Under the pieces are notes generated by a model. It was not told the origin of the DNA. It saw only the letters and a list, made by a program, of their open reading frames with translations, and did no database searches. The translations under genes were made by a program, and so were the position numbers. DNA of 64,000 bases from GCA-2748575 sp965222725. Lineage in GTDB: Bacteria; Pseudomonadota; Gammaproteobacteria; Pseudomonadales; Ketobacteraceae. Location of the stretch: assembly GCA_965222725.1 (NCBI GenBank), contig OZ244969.1, positions 2,976,001 through 3,040,000 of the forward strand, given 5' to 3'. This document shows positions 16,672 to 25,417 of this stretch, piece after piece; within the stretch, counting starts at the first letter, position 1; each line of letters begins with the position of its first letter.

Positions 16672-16692
16672 CCCTGATTTTTATATCAGAGG
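16672..16692 (+). promoter_or_regulatory. Hairpin overlapping the XRE gene ribosome binding site
   Basis: CTGAT (16674-16678) pairs with ATCAG (16685-16689), extended by CC / GG around one bulge. The AGAGG site used by the XRE gene (16688-16692) lies in the right arm. The loop is T-rich but there is no T-run after the stem, so it is more likely translational than a terminator. Confidence 0.4.
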
Positions 16693-16697
16693 TTATT

Positions 16698-17003
16698 ATG
16701 ATTAATCGTGCATTAAAAACTATTCGCCAATTCCATGGTTTGACACAAGCAGAATTGGCTTTAAAACTGGATATGTCCAAGTCTTATCTCAGTGAAATTG
16801 AGTCAGGTAAAAAGTCCGTTGGTTATGACTTGCTGGAAAAGTATTCAGAGCTTTTCGATGTGCCAGTATCTTCATTGGTATTCTTCTCTGAAAATATTGA
16901 AAAGACAGGTACTATCCCAGAGAAATTTAGAAGTGTTGTAGCTGACAAGATTTTAAATATCATGGAATGGGTTGCGATTCGAAATGAAGCAAAAACGACG
17001 TAA
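16698..17003 (+). CDS. XRE-family helix-turn-helix regulator of the retron operon
   Basis: A 101-residue protein. Residues ~5-60 form a Cro/CI-type HTH: LTQAELALKLDMSKSYLSEI is the helix-turn-helix, ESGKKSVGYDLLEKYSELF the following helices. The remaining ~35 residues (IPEKFRSVVADKILNIMEW) are helical and may dimerise. The coding sequence overlaps the RT gene, so translation is probably coupled. AGAGG lies 5 nt before ATG. Retron RTs paired with XRE-type proteins are a known combination; here the protein probably binds the direct repeats at the operon promoter, and could either repress the operon or sense msDNA. Confidence 0.9.
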   Translation: MINRALKTIRQFHGLTQAELALKLDMSKSYLSEIESGKKSVGYDLLEKYSELFDVPVSSLVFFSENIEKTGTIPEKFRSVVADKILNIMEWVAIRNEAKTT

Positions 17004-17922
17004 GCCAAGAATCATAACAAAGAAAAAATCCTATCCTATACAAGACTCAGTCTTCTACAAATTATCCAGCAAAAAACGTTTAGCAAAGCTTCTACATTCC
17101 ACTCCCCAAGAGCTGAAGTCTCTTGTGGGCAGTGAGAATTATCGTTGTTTCACCCAGACTAAAAACGGAAAACCAAGGCTGATTCAAGAGCCATTACCTA
17201 AGCTGGACAAAATTCACTCGAGAGTTGCCAGTTTGCTGTGCCGAATAGAGACTGTTGATGGGTTGCACTCTGGGAAAGCAGGTAGGTCAAATATTTCTAA
17301 TGCTCGCGCTCATTGCGGTGAAGGTAAAAAAATAATCACTGCCGATATAAAAAGTTTTTATCCTTCAACTACACGACAAAGCGTGTTCGACTTTTTTTAC
17401 AACACAATGCAGTGTGCGTCGGATGTTGCCGACCTTTTATCCAAAGTCCTAACCTATGGTGATTACGTTCCCACGGGAAGCAGAATTAGTATGCCGATGG
17501 CATACTTTGCCAACAAGAAAATGTTTGATGAAATCGAAGCTGCTGCTGGTGAGTGCGGTTCCAAGATGACAATTTACGTCGATGACTTAACATTCTCTGG
17601 CACCATGTTACAGAAAAGCTTCATTGGTAGGCTCGAATCAATAGCTAAGAAGTATGGGCACAAAATACACCAATCGAAAACTCGGTTCTACGGACCCAAC
17701 GAAGTCAAGCTGATTACTGGTGCAGCTGTCAAAGGGAACGAAATCACTCCTCGAAATAAGCACTTGAAACAGTTGCGAACTGAATTGTCTGAGTGGCTAG
17801 AAAACCCCAATAAAGATAGAAAGCTTACGAATCGTGTTTTGGGGCGCATGACGTTTATTGGGAGCATAGACCCCCGATACAAAGACAAAGCCAGGACATT
17901 TAGAAAATCTGTGTTCAAATAG
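16972..17922 (+). CDS. Retron reverse transcriptase
   Basis: A 316-residue RT (start 16972; ATG 16984 is an alternative four codons in). All core signatures are present: the retron-specific NARAH at 110-114 (NAxxH), DIKSFYPS at 125-132, PTGSRIS at 167-173, catalytic YVDD at 202-205, and ITG at 248-250 in place of the usual VTG of region Y that recognises the msr. There is no fused effector domain. It uses the structured RNA at 16249-16452 as template by inference. Codon use is AT-richer (many AAA, AAT, AGA) than the flanking genes, in keeping with horizontal transfer. It overlaps the XRE gene by 32 bp. Confidence 0.95.
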   Translation: MRFEMKQKRRKPRIITKKKSYPIQDSVFYKLSSKKRLAKLLHSTPQELKSLVGSENYRCFTQTKNGKPRLIQEPLPKLDKIHSRVASLLCRIETVDGLHSGKAGRSNISNARAHCGEGKKIITADIKSFYPSTTRQSVFDFFYNTMQCASDVADLLSKVLTYGDYVPTGSRISMPMAYFANKKMFDEIEAAAGECGSKMTIYVDDLTFSGTMLQKSFIGRLESIAKKYGHKIHQSKTRFYGPNEVKLITGAAVKGNEITPRNKHLKQLRTELSEWLENPNKDRKLTNRVLGRMTFIGSIDPRYKDKARTFRKSVFK

Positions 17923-18175
17923 TTAGTAGAGAATTACGAGTTACATGTATAAACCCCAAAAAGCTTATAACAAGTCAAAGCATTCGAACGTGGAACCTTC
18001 GCCGGTGTTTGAGGCGTTACCATTTTTGTCCTGAATTCACATGCGAAAACGCACTAAAGACCTTGTCAGCGGCTGCAAAGACACCATAGCAGACAGCATT
18101 CCTCACCATTGTAAGCATAAAGTGGCCATTTTATGGTTGCAATACCATGAAATACTGCGGGGTCCTCTTGTTGCA

Positions 18176-18208
18176 GGAGCCCCTTGTATCAGGGCTCCGT
18201 TTGACTTT
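18176..18208 (+). terminator. Probable terminator of the retron operon
   Basis: Perfect 7-bp stem GGAGCCC / GGGCTCC (18176-18182 with 18192-18198), 9-nt loop, followed by GTTTGACTTT. It lies in the 296-bp gap 17923-18218 that separates the RT gene from the convergent M16 gene; nothing else was recognised in that gap and no flanking attachment-type repeats were found. Confidence 0.6.
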
Positions 18209-18218
18209 ATAGCAAGCG

Positions 18219-21164
18219 TCACACTTCCTGTAATTCAAACCCTTCCAGTTTGCTTTGTTGCCAGTGGGCCTTGCTGGAAATCACGGCCGTGCTGCAGTTT
18301 TCCGGTTTGAAATAGGTTTGTGCCACTCGCTTCAGATCTGCTTCAGTGGTGGCTAGTACCCGTTCCCGGAAGCGGGCCTGGAAGGCATCGTCCCGGCCAA
18401 ACAACAGATTCTGAAAGGCTTGTTTGGCTTCGCCGGAGGGGGAGTTGGGTTTATCCAGGCCGCTGATCACGCCCAGAATAGATTCCTCCAGGTGCTGATA
18501 GCCGTGATCTTTCCCCAATAGCCATTCAATACTTTTATCAAAGTCTGTCAGGGTTTCTGTCAGGCGCGGATCCCGGTAGGAAAAGAAGCGGAAAGCCGCA
18601 TTGTTGGAATCCTGACTGGCGCCACCGCCGTATGCGCCACCCTGTTCACGAATGGCCCGGTGCAGAAAGCCATTCCGCAATAACCCGGACAGCACCGACA
18701 GCACAGGTGCATCCGGGTGATCCGAAGGTACGGTGGCGTAAGCCTTGGCGCAGAAATTTACCTGGGTGTTGGTGAGCCAGGTTTGCTGTGTGTTTTCACG
18801 CATGGATTCAGGTGTCAGCAGCTCAGTATCATCCTCGCCGTTGGGCCACAGGGCTTCGAGCTGGCTGATACTGTCATTCAGTGCGTCTTCCTCGCCAATC
18901 ACCAGAAACTGTTTTCGCGGCATTTGCAGGGTACTGTGGAGTACCGTGAGCTGATCCGCAAAGGCTTCCAGTTCGGTTTTGTCCTGCAGTCGATTGTCCA
19001 GCTGCTGCAGCGCCTTGATGCCGCCCAGTCCGGACAGTTGATGGGCCAGATAGGATGCCGGGCTTAAATGGCTGGCAGCCGCCATCATGGCAAGCGCATG
19101 GCCGTTGCCGGTAATCGCCTGTTCCACATGGGCCCGTTGCTGGGCCACCAGCTCACGGATGCGTTCCAGTTCATCAAAGCGGGCCTGTTGTATCAGCAGT
19201 GCCAGCAATTCTGACAGTTTGTTCTGATTACGGCTCAGGGCCTTGCCGGAATACGCCAGATAGCCTTTTACCTGTTGTTCATTGTTGATGGTGCCCCGCA
19301 GGCTGGAAAAGCTGCCGATGCCGCCGGTGGTGGCGGTGATACGGTTTTGAATATCCAGGTAATCGGAACTGCCGGCCCCCAGGTCGCCAATCATCTGGGA
19401 ATAGATAGGCAGTAATGGCAGCAGGGATTCATCCAGTGCCGGAATAGGGGTGAGTACCTGGTGGTAGACGAGACCATTGGTGCCCTGCTTGTAGCAATAG
19501 GCATCAAAACCATTAAAAGTCTTGGTGTCTGCTTTGGGCATTTCCCGGTTAGGTGGCACATCACTGATGCCTACCTTGGGCAGAATGGATTCGTCGTCTT
19601 CCTGGGCCTGCCGTTCCAGCAAGGCATGGGATTGCGCGATAATATCCTGTTTGTCCTTGTCGCTCAGGGTTTGCTGGATCTGGTCCAGCTGTTTCCGCAC
19701 GGCCGCTTCTTTTTCGTCTTCCAGTTTGTCATCGGGCACCATCACCAGCCTGATACGGTGCCTGTTTTCCAGAAGCTGGGTGCGGATCAGGTGCTTGATA
19801 AAGTCCGGATCCTTAATGTCCTGACGCAGCTTTTCCAGTACCGGATCCAGATTCAGCAGGGCAATAGGGTCGCCACGGTGCATGGCCGGGGAAATGGCGC
19901 CCATCATCAGCTGCAGGCCATAGGGGTAGCTGTCGCCGCCCACTTCCCGCTGATGCAGTTCCAGCTGGTGCAGCACCGCTTCCAGTTGTTCCCGGGGTAC
20001 ACCTTTTTCTGCCAGCTCTTCGAACAGCGCAAACATCTTCTCTTCCAGCGCCTGGGCGTGGTCCGGTGAACTGCCTTCCAGGCCGCACATAAAGGCCATT
20101 TCCAGGTTGGAATCCTCCAGTCCGCAAAGGGGCGAGGGTGCCGTGCCCAAACCGCAGGTTTCCAGCAGTTTGCGCAGGGGGGCGGCGCTGTTGTCCAGCA
20201 GCACATCGGCCAGCAGATGTGCCCTGAGTTGTGATTCCAGATCGGTGCTGGTTCCCAGCAGCCAGGCCAGCACAATGTGAGTGCGGTTATCCACCGATTC
20301 CCCTTCCTGAAACTGGTGGGCATAGCGTTCGGTGATCTGCCTGGGTTCGCTGAAGCGTTGCTCCGGCGCAACGGCGATGGTGCGATCCAGCCGGTCAAAG
20401 CGTTCCAGCGCCCGTTCCTCAAAAGCCTGCTGGTGCTCGGCAGCACTGATATCGCCGTAAGTAATAAACACCGCGTTACTGGGGTGATAGTGGGTTTCGT
20501 AGAACTGTTTCAGCTGATCGTAGGTCAGGTCCGGAATATCTTCCGGTTCGCCGCCGCTGTTATGGTGATAGGTGCTGGTGGGGAACAGGTGCTCCCCCAC
20601 GCTTTGATAGAGCACGCTCACCGGTGAACTCATGGCGCCCTTCATTTCGTTATACACAACGCCTTTGTAAACCAGCGGCGAACTGCTGTCGTCGGTGGTT
20701 TCAAACTCCAGGCGGTGGCCTTCCTGGGCAAAATCCAGCGGGTCCAGCCGGGAAAAGAAAACCGCATCTAGATACACGTTCAGCAGATTGTCAAAATCCT
20801 TGCGATTCTTGCTGGCAAAGGGATAGGCGGTCCAGTCACTGCTGGTGAAGGCGTTCATAAAGGTGTTCAGAGAGCGCCGGATCATCATAAAAAACGGATC
20901 CCGCACCGGATACTTTTCGCTGCCGCACAGTGCTGTGTGTTCCAGTATGTGTGCCACACCGGTAGAATCGGTGGGAATGGTGCGCAATGCCACCAGAAAA
21001 ACGTTTTCATCATTATCGGCAGCAATATGGTAATGAATGGCCCCGGTTTTTTTATGCCGGTATTCAGACACCAGCACATGCAGAGAATCAATGGACTCGG
21101 TACGCAGCCACTCAAAACTGTTGTGGCACTGTTTCTGGGTATCGATCTGATCGGTAATGCTCAT
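18219..21164 (-). CDS. M16C (presequence protease-like) zinc metallopeptidase
   Basis: A 981-residue protein, the usual size of the PreP/Cym1 branch (four M16 half-domains in one chain). The inverted zinc motif HILEH is at residues 72-76, followed by TALCGSEKYPVRDPF, a strong family signature. The middle holds a helical hinge, and the C-terminal half carries the inactive copy, with GGAYGGGASQDSNNAAF (RY-loop equivalent) near residue 860. There is no signal peptide, so it should be cytoplasmic and degrade peptides. It is the right-hand boundary of the retron island and is preceded on its 5' side by the MITE-like repeat. Confidence 0.92.
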   Translation of the reverse strand: MSITDQIDTQKQCHNSFEWLRTESIDSLHVLVSEYRHKKTGAIHYHIAADNDENVFLVALRTIPTDSTGVAHILEHTALCGSEKYPVRDPFFMMIRRSLNTFMNAFTSSDWTAYPFASKNRKDFDNLLNVYLDAVFFSRLDPLDFAQEGHRLEFETTDDSSSPLVYKGVVYNEMKGAMSSPVSVLYQSVGEHLFPTSTYHHNSGGEPEDIPDLTYDQLKQFYETHYHPSNAVFITYGDISAAEHQQAFEERALERFDRLDRTIAVAPEQRFSEPRQITERYAHQFQEGESVDNRTHIVLAWLLGTSTDLESQLRAHLLADVLLDNSAAPLRKLLETCGLGTAPSPLCGLEDSNLEMAFMCGLEGSSPDHAQALEEKMFALFEELAEKGVPREQLEAVLHQLELHQREVGGDSYPYGLQLMMGAISPAMHRGDPIALLNLDPVLEKLRQDIKDPDFIKHLIRTQLLENRHRIRLVMVPDDKLEDEKEAAVRKQLDQIQQTLSDKDKQDIIAQSHALLERQAQEDDESILPKVGISDVPPNREMPKADTKTFNGFDAYCYKQGTNGLVYHQVLTPIPALDESLLPLLPIYSQMIGDLGAGSSDYLDIQNRITATTGGIGSFSSLRGTINNEQQVKGYLAYSGKALSRNQNKLSELLALLIQQARFDELERIRELVAQQRAHVEQAITGNGHALAMMAAASHLSPASYLAHQLSGLGGIKALQQLDNRLQDKTELEAFADQLTVLHSTLQMPRKQFLVIGEEDALNDSISQLEALWPNGEDDTELLTPESMRENTQQTWLTNTQVNFCAKAYATVPSDHPDAPVLSVLSGLLRNGFLHRAIREQGGAYGGGASQDSNNAAFRFFSYRDPRLTETLTDFDKSIEWLLGKDHGYQHLEESILGVISGLDKPNSPSGEAKQAFQNLLFGRDDAFQARFRERVLATTEADLKRVAQTYFKPENCSTAVISSKAHWQQSKLEGFELQEV

Positions 21165-21202
21165 AGATAACCTGACACTCGGGAATTGAAATCTGTGGGT
21201 TG

Positions 21203-21467
21203 GGGAACCTTTGATCTAGTCTATGCGGCCTCTGTCCTTCAGGAATTTTTCCTGGCAAGGCGTGCGATGCAGGCGGGCTGGTTGCCCGGCGAAGCAGCGC
21301 AACGCGGCCAGGGGGAATTCCTGAAGGACCCTCCGGGCGCGGCCTGAAAGGTGCAACTGCAAGGCAAGTTTCGCCGTTAATGGCCGTAGCCCTTAACAAG
21401 AAACTTAACGCAGCAGTTGCACCTTTCAGGTTGCGCAGAGGCCACTTAGACTTGATCAGAGGTTCCC
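21203..21467. repeat. MITE-like structured repeat with terminal and nested inverted repeats
   Basis: Outer arms 21203-21234 and 21436-21467 are inverted repeats matching at 28 of 32 positions. Inside lie two further large dyads: 21236-21256 with 21307-21327 (18 of 21, all three mismatches being potential G-U in RNA) and 21343-21360 with 21413-21430 (18 of 18, CCTGAAAGGTGCAACTGC). The second has more nested pairs (AAGTTTC / GAAACTT, GTTAA / TTAAC). The whole can fold as a cloverleaf and fills most of the 426-bp gap between two divergent genes. No ORF is inside and no target-site duplication was evident. Confidence 0.75.
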
Positions 21468-21590
21468 TCGCATGCAATCTTCTAAGTATTTCACGGGGAA
21501 TGACAAAATGCCACCGTGCGGGAAATGCCAGTCATTTGCAGTAAATGGCGGCGTAGTTTACTGAAAAAGCAGTTAAATTCGGGAGAGTTT

Positions 21591-22466
21591 ATGGCGGCAG
21601 CCGAGCGTCTGCAGATCATTTCAGACATCCACATAGATTATCGGGAGAATCTTGAGCTGCTGCTGCAGTTGCCCAAGTCGGATTATCACCGGGATACCCT
21701 GATGCTGGCAGGGGATGCCACGGATAATCTTGAGCGCCTGGAAACTTTTCTCGCCGCCATGGTAAAGAAATTTCAGCGGGTGTTGTTTGTGCCCGGTAAC
21801 CATGAGTTGTGGGTGAAGCGATCCGGCCACACGGATTCCCTGCACAAGTTCACCGAGATACTCGATTTATGCGAATCCCTCGGGGTGATAACAGAACCGG
21901 TAAAAATCGGGGAGGAGAACCCTGTGTGGCTGGTGCCTTTGTTCAGTTGGTATCATACCGGTGAACATCCCGAGCGCTCGCTGTTTCTGGCGAAAAAGTC
22001 GGCCGAAGACAAAACCTTTGAAATGTGGAGTGACTTTTTTGTTACCCAGTGGCCAGCGCATATGGCGGATGATATCTGCCAGCATTTTCTGGATATGAAT
22101 ACAGGGCGCTTGCAACCGTATGATGCACCCGTGGTGAGCATGAGCCATTTTCTGCCCCGCCAGGAACTGATGATGAGCACACAGCAGGAGCGGGATGCCA
22201 GCCAGCTGAGTTACAAGGATCTGCACCCGGAATTTAACTTCAGCCATGTGGCGGGTTCCCGGGGAATCGAAGAGCAGGTGCGTGAGCTGGGCAGCCGTGT
22301 GCACGTGTACGGCCATCAGCATCGCAATCGCTGTCGCCATATCGAGGGTGTGACCTATGTGTCCCATTGCATGGGCTACCCCAAGGAACGCAAGGTAGGC
22401 GTGGTGGCACAGGCCTGTGTACGCCCGATGGAAATCTGGAATGACCAGGAAGGGATACTGATTTGA
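21591..22466 (+). CDS. Calcineurin-like metallophosphoesterase
   Basis: A 291-residue enzyme. The dimetal motifs are in order: DIHID (motif I), GDATDN (II), GNHELW (III), SHFLPR (IV) and YGHQHRN (V). The start at 21591 is preferred over the longer frame because GGGAG lies 5-6 nt upstream and the conserved domain begins at once. The substrate (phosphomonoester, nucleotide or phosphoprotein) is not indicated. Its TGA overlaps the TTG start of the next gene, so the two are translationally coupled. Confidence 0.9.
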   Translation: MAAAERLQIISDIHIDYRENLELLLQLPKSDYHRDTLMLAGDATDNLERLETFLAAMVKKFQRVLFVPGNHELWVKRSGHTDSLHKFTEILDLCESLGVITEPVKIGEENPVWLVPLFSWYHTGEHPERSLFLAKKSAEDKTFEMWSDFFVTQWPAHMADDICQHFLDMNTGRLQPYDAPVVSMSHFLPRQELMMSTQQERDASQLSYKDLHPEFNFSHVAGSRGIEEQVRELGSRVHVYGHQHRNRCRHIEGVTYVSHCMGYPKERKVGVVAQACVRPMEIWNDQEGILI

Positions 22467-23197
22467 CCGATCCGAATAATCTGCAAGCCAGGCAACCGGG
22501 CCCGCTGGTGCTGCTGGCCGACAGCCAGTTGCTATTTGCCTCAGCCCATGGGCAATGGTTGCAGCAGGCGCTGAAGCAGCAGATTAACAGCGCCGGCAGT
22601 TATTCCGGTGAGGGCCCGTTTGCCGTCTATCTGGGGGCATCCAACGGCAACGAGCCGGCCTTTTACCAGATGGCTTGCGATGCATTGGCGCCTTTGGGGA
22701 TCGTGCGTACCCTGTTTCTGAAGCAGTCAGTGGCGGAGCTGGGTGAACAGGCCAGGCAAGTACCCGCTATTATTCTGCTGGCCGGCGGTGATCCAGATTC
22801 AGGCTGGCAGGTGATAGGGCAGGAGCCGGTGCGTAACTGGTTGCTGGCCTGCCGGCAGCAAGGCAGTTTATTGCTGGGGATTTCCGCTGGCGCTATTCAT
22901 CTTACTTCGGGTGTGACAGAGGCAACTGAAAAGCCTGCTGGAAAAGCCGCACTGATTCCCTTTCTGGATTTGTATCCGGTGGTGACACTGGTGCATGAAG
23001 AACAGGAAAACTGGCCGGGTTATGCGCTGTATCAGTCCTGCCGCCAGGAAAATGCGGGTGAGCATCGGGGATGTCTGAAAATTCCTTTTGGTTCGGGCGT
23101 CTGGATTGATAAAGATCAAATGCTTGGGTTCGGTCGGCAAAAATCTGAGCTGGTTTGTGAAGGCAGCCTGAGAGAATTACCGTTTTGTAGTGAATAA
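22463..23197 (+). CDS. Peptidase S51-like (cyanophycinase/dipeptidase E-type) protein
   Basis: A 244-residue protein starting at TTG 22463, overlapping the stop of the phosphoesterase. The nucleophile motif GISAGAIHL near residues 138-146 fits the GxSAG serine of S51 peptidases (class I glutamine amidotransferase-like fold), and AIILLAGGDPDSGW is the matching upstream loop. S51 enzymes hydrolyse Asp dipeptides or cyanophycin; no gene for cyanophycin synthetase is nearby, so the substrate is open. The overlap with the phosphoesterase suggests a joint but unknown function. Confidence 0.8.
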   Translation: MTDPNNLQARQPGPLVLLADSQLLFASAHGQWLQQALKQQINSAGSYSGEGPFAVYLGASNGNEPAFYQMACDALAPLGIVRTLFLKQSVAELGEQARQVPAIILLAGGDPDSGWQVIGQEPVRNWLLACRQQGSLLLGISAGAIHLTSGVTEATEKPAGKAALIPFLDLYPVVTLVHEEQENWPGYALYQSCRQENAGEHRGCLKIPFGSGVWIDKDQMLGFGRQKSELVCEGSLRELPFCSE

Positions 23198-23234
23198 TGA
23201 TGTTTTGTAATGAACAATGATGTAAGGAAAAGCA

Positions 23235-23603
23235 ATGAAAAACATATTATCAGCGTTTGTCGTTTTGTTTTTGGTGGTAGCTTGTGGGAATCCGAATGAG
23301 CCTGACGGTGAGAAAAATACTTCTTCAGCCGGATCCATTGCAAGCAACACCTCCTGGCCCTATGAGGTTACCGGGAGTGTGGATATCGTTGATGCCGGTG
23401 TGGCTGATTCGGATTATGCAAGTTGGGCTGTTGGCATTGTGACGGTCGGTGGGGAAGAATTATTGGTTGAGTTTGAAACTTCCGTTTTGGAACAGGCAAA
23501 TATAGATCTGGATTTTCAATTCAGTGAACCTGCCACTCTGTTGTTAGGCAAACCTAATGATAAACACGGTGAATTGAGTTACCCGGTAAAAGAAATCCGA
23601 TAA
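23235..23603 (+). CDS. Small lipoprotein
   Basis: A 122-residue protein with a lipoprotein signal peptide: hydrophobic residues 4-15 and lipobox LVVAC with Cys17 as the lipidated residue. The +2 residue is Gly, which would favour sorting to the outer membrane. The mature part is acidic and probably beta-rich (LLVEFETSVLEQANIDLDFQF). AAGGAAAAGC precedes the ATG. No family recognised. Confidence 0.75.
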   Translation: MKNILSAFVVLFLVVACGNPNEPDGEKNTSSAGSIASNTSWPYEVTGSVDIVDAGVADSDYASWAVGIVTVGGEELLVEFETSVLEQANIDLDFQFSEPATLLLGKPNDKHGELSYPVKEIR

Positions 23604-23635
23604 CAAGCCAAGTGATTTGAGTGTTGGAAACTAGT

Positions 23636-24790
23636 ATGTCATTACCCCTCAAAGACTTGCTCGTCGTTTCACTGGAGCAGGCCGTGGCCGCACCCTATGT
23701 ATCCTGCCGCCTGGCGGATGCCGGTGCCCGGGTTATCAAGATCGAGCGGGCAGAGGGTGATTTTGCCCGCCGTTATGATTCGGTGGTAAACGGGGAAAGC
23801 GCCTACTTTGTCTGGCTTAACCGGGGTAAGGAATCGCTGGTGCTGAATATCAAGGATGCGGATGACAAAGCGCTACTGAACCACCTGATCGCCAGGTCCG
23901 ATATCTTTATCCAGAACCTGGCACCGGGTGCGGCCAGCCGGGCGGGGTTCGACAGCCTGCAGTTACGTCAGCGTTATCCGCGTCTGATTACCTGTGATAT
24001 CAGTGGCTATGGTGAAACCGGTGAATACAGCAAACGTAAGGCCTATGATCTGCTGGTGCAGGCGGAAACAGGACTGTCTGCCATCACCGGCGGGCCGGAA
24101 TCGGCTTCCCGGGTGGGTGTGTCTGTGTGTGATATCGCCGCCGGTATGCATGCCATGATAGGTATTACCCAGGCGCTTTATGAACGGGAAAGAACCGGCA
24201 GGGGGCGTGGTTTGAAAGTGTCGTTATTCGACGGCATGGCAGACTGGATGAGTGTGCCTCTGCTGCATCAGGAATACGGTGGCAAGGCGCCGGAGCGGGT
24301 GGGGCTGAATCATCCTTCCATTGCGCCTTACGGTGCCTATACCGCCGGGGATGGTTCCCAGGTGGTGCTGTCCATTCAGAATGAACGGGAGTGGCTGAGT
24401 TTTTGTGAGCTTGTGTTGCAATGCCCGGCGCTGTCCCGGCATGAATTGTTTGCCACTAACGAGCTGCGGGTGCGGCACCGACCGCTTCTGAATCAGGAAA
24501 TCGATAACGTATTTCAAACTCTCGATAAGACAGAAATGGTGCAGCGCCTGGAACAGGCCAGTATTGCCTTCGGCTTGTTAAACTCGGTGGCGGATCTGTC
24601 GCAACATCCTCAGCTGCGTCGTGTGCCGGTGGAATCGCCCTCGGGCCGGATCAACGAGGTGGCGTCACCCATTCAGTGGGTGGATGATCAGGGCAATCCC
24701 GTACCGGACCACTGGAATCCTGTGCCACGGGTCGGTGAGCATACGGAGCAAATACGCCGGGAGTTTGGCAACAACATCAGCCAGGATTGA
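23636..24790 (+). CDS. CaiB/BaiF family (class III) CoA-transferase
   Basis: A 384-residue protein beginning MSLPLKDLLVVSLEQAVAAP, with the family motifs DAGARVIKIER, NRGKESLVLN, and DISGYGETG, which carries the usual region of the catalytic Asp. Class III enzymes move CoA between carboxylic acids (for example carnitine, bile acids, oxalate, methylsuccinate). ATG 23636 is preferred to GTG 23621, which has no SD. The next gene starts 3 bp after its stop, so the two form an operon. The acid substrate cannot be read from the sequence. Confidence 0.88.
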   Translation: MSLPLKDLLVVSLEQAVAAPYVSCRLADAGARVIKIERAEGDFARRYDSVVNGESAYFVWLNRGKESLVLNIKDADDKALLNHLIARSDIFIQNLAPGAASRAGFDSLQLRQRYPRLITCDISGYGETGEYSKRKAYDLLVQAETGLSAITGGPESASRVGVSVCDIAAGMHAMIGITQALYERERTGRGRGLKVSLFDGMADWMSVPLLHQEYGGKAPERVGLNHPSIAPYGAYTAGDGSQVVLSIQNEREWLSFCELVLQCPALSRHELFATNELRVRHRPLLNQEIDNVFQTLDKTEMVQRLEQASIAFGLLNSVADLSQHPQLRRVPVESPSGRINEVASPIQWVDDQGNPVPDHWNPVPRVGEHTEQIRREFGNNISQD

Positions 24791-24793
24791 TCC

Positions 24794-25306
24794 ATGCCGT
24801 TTACACCGTTTCATATGGGCCCCGGTATTCTGCTGAAAAGCCTGTTGCAGGGGGCTTTCAGTCTGATGGTGTTTGGCTGGGCCCAGATCCTGATGGACAT
24901 TCAGCCGCTGATTGTTTTGCTGACCGGGGAAGGGCATCTCCATGGCTTCAGTCACACTTATGTGGGTGCCACTTTACTGGCCCTGTTTGCCATTGTTACC
25001 GGCAAGCATCTGAGCGAACTGGGCCTGACATGGCTGGGACTGGGAGAGGTGGCCATTCGCTGGTGGGTGGTGTGTCTCAGTGCGTTTGTCGGTACCTTTA
25101 GCCATGTACTCCTGGACAGCCTGATGCATGCGGATCTGCAACCCTGGTTTCCTTTTTCTCTGGACAATCCTTTTCTCAACAAAATTTCTATCGCTGCACT
25201 CCATCAATTCTGTCTTTATACCGGCCTGGCAGGCGCCCTGATTTACGCCGGTGTTCTCCTGTTTCTGCGCCTGAAACGCGCCGGGCAGGAAAAATCTCAG
25301 GAATAA
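24794..25306 (+). CDS. Small integral membrane protein, YdjM/DUF4184-like
   Basis: A 170-residue protein with four hydrophobic helices. Conserved-looking His and Asp residues lie at membrane borders: MPFTPFHMGPG at the start, GHLHGFSHTYVGA, and GTFSHVLLDSLMHAD. This spacing of His/Asp resembles the inner-membrane metal-dependent hydrolase family typified by YdjM. It follows the CoA-transferase by 3 bp. Function unknown. Confidence 0.7.
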   Translation: MPFTPFHMGPGILLKSLLQGAFSLMVFGWAQILMDIQPLIVLLTGEGHLHGFSHTYVGATLLALFAIVTGKHLSELGLTWLGLGEVAIRWWVVCLSAFVGTFSHVLLDSLMHADLQPWFPFSLDNPFLNKISIAALHQFCLYTGLAGALIYAGVLLFLRLKRAGQEKSQE

Positions 25307-25417
25307 TGACGCTATCTGTCTGATTTTTCAGGGCTAAAAATTTCACAAGTCCGCCAGTGAAACCCGCTGTATCTGGGCTATAGTTTAATCAGGTGTTTAA
25401 TCATGTAGTCGGATCCC

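Noticed and set aside
18041..18310. 89-residue frame after the retron RT
   Set aside because: It runs into the 3' end of the convergent M16 gene, lacks a ribosome site and contains the terminator hairpin.
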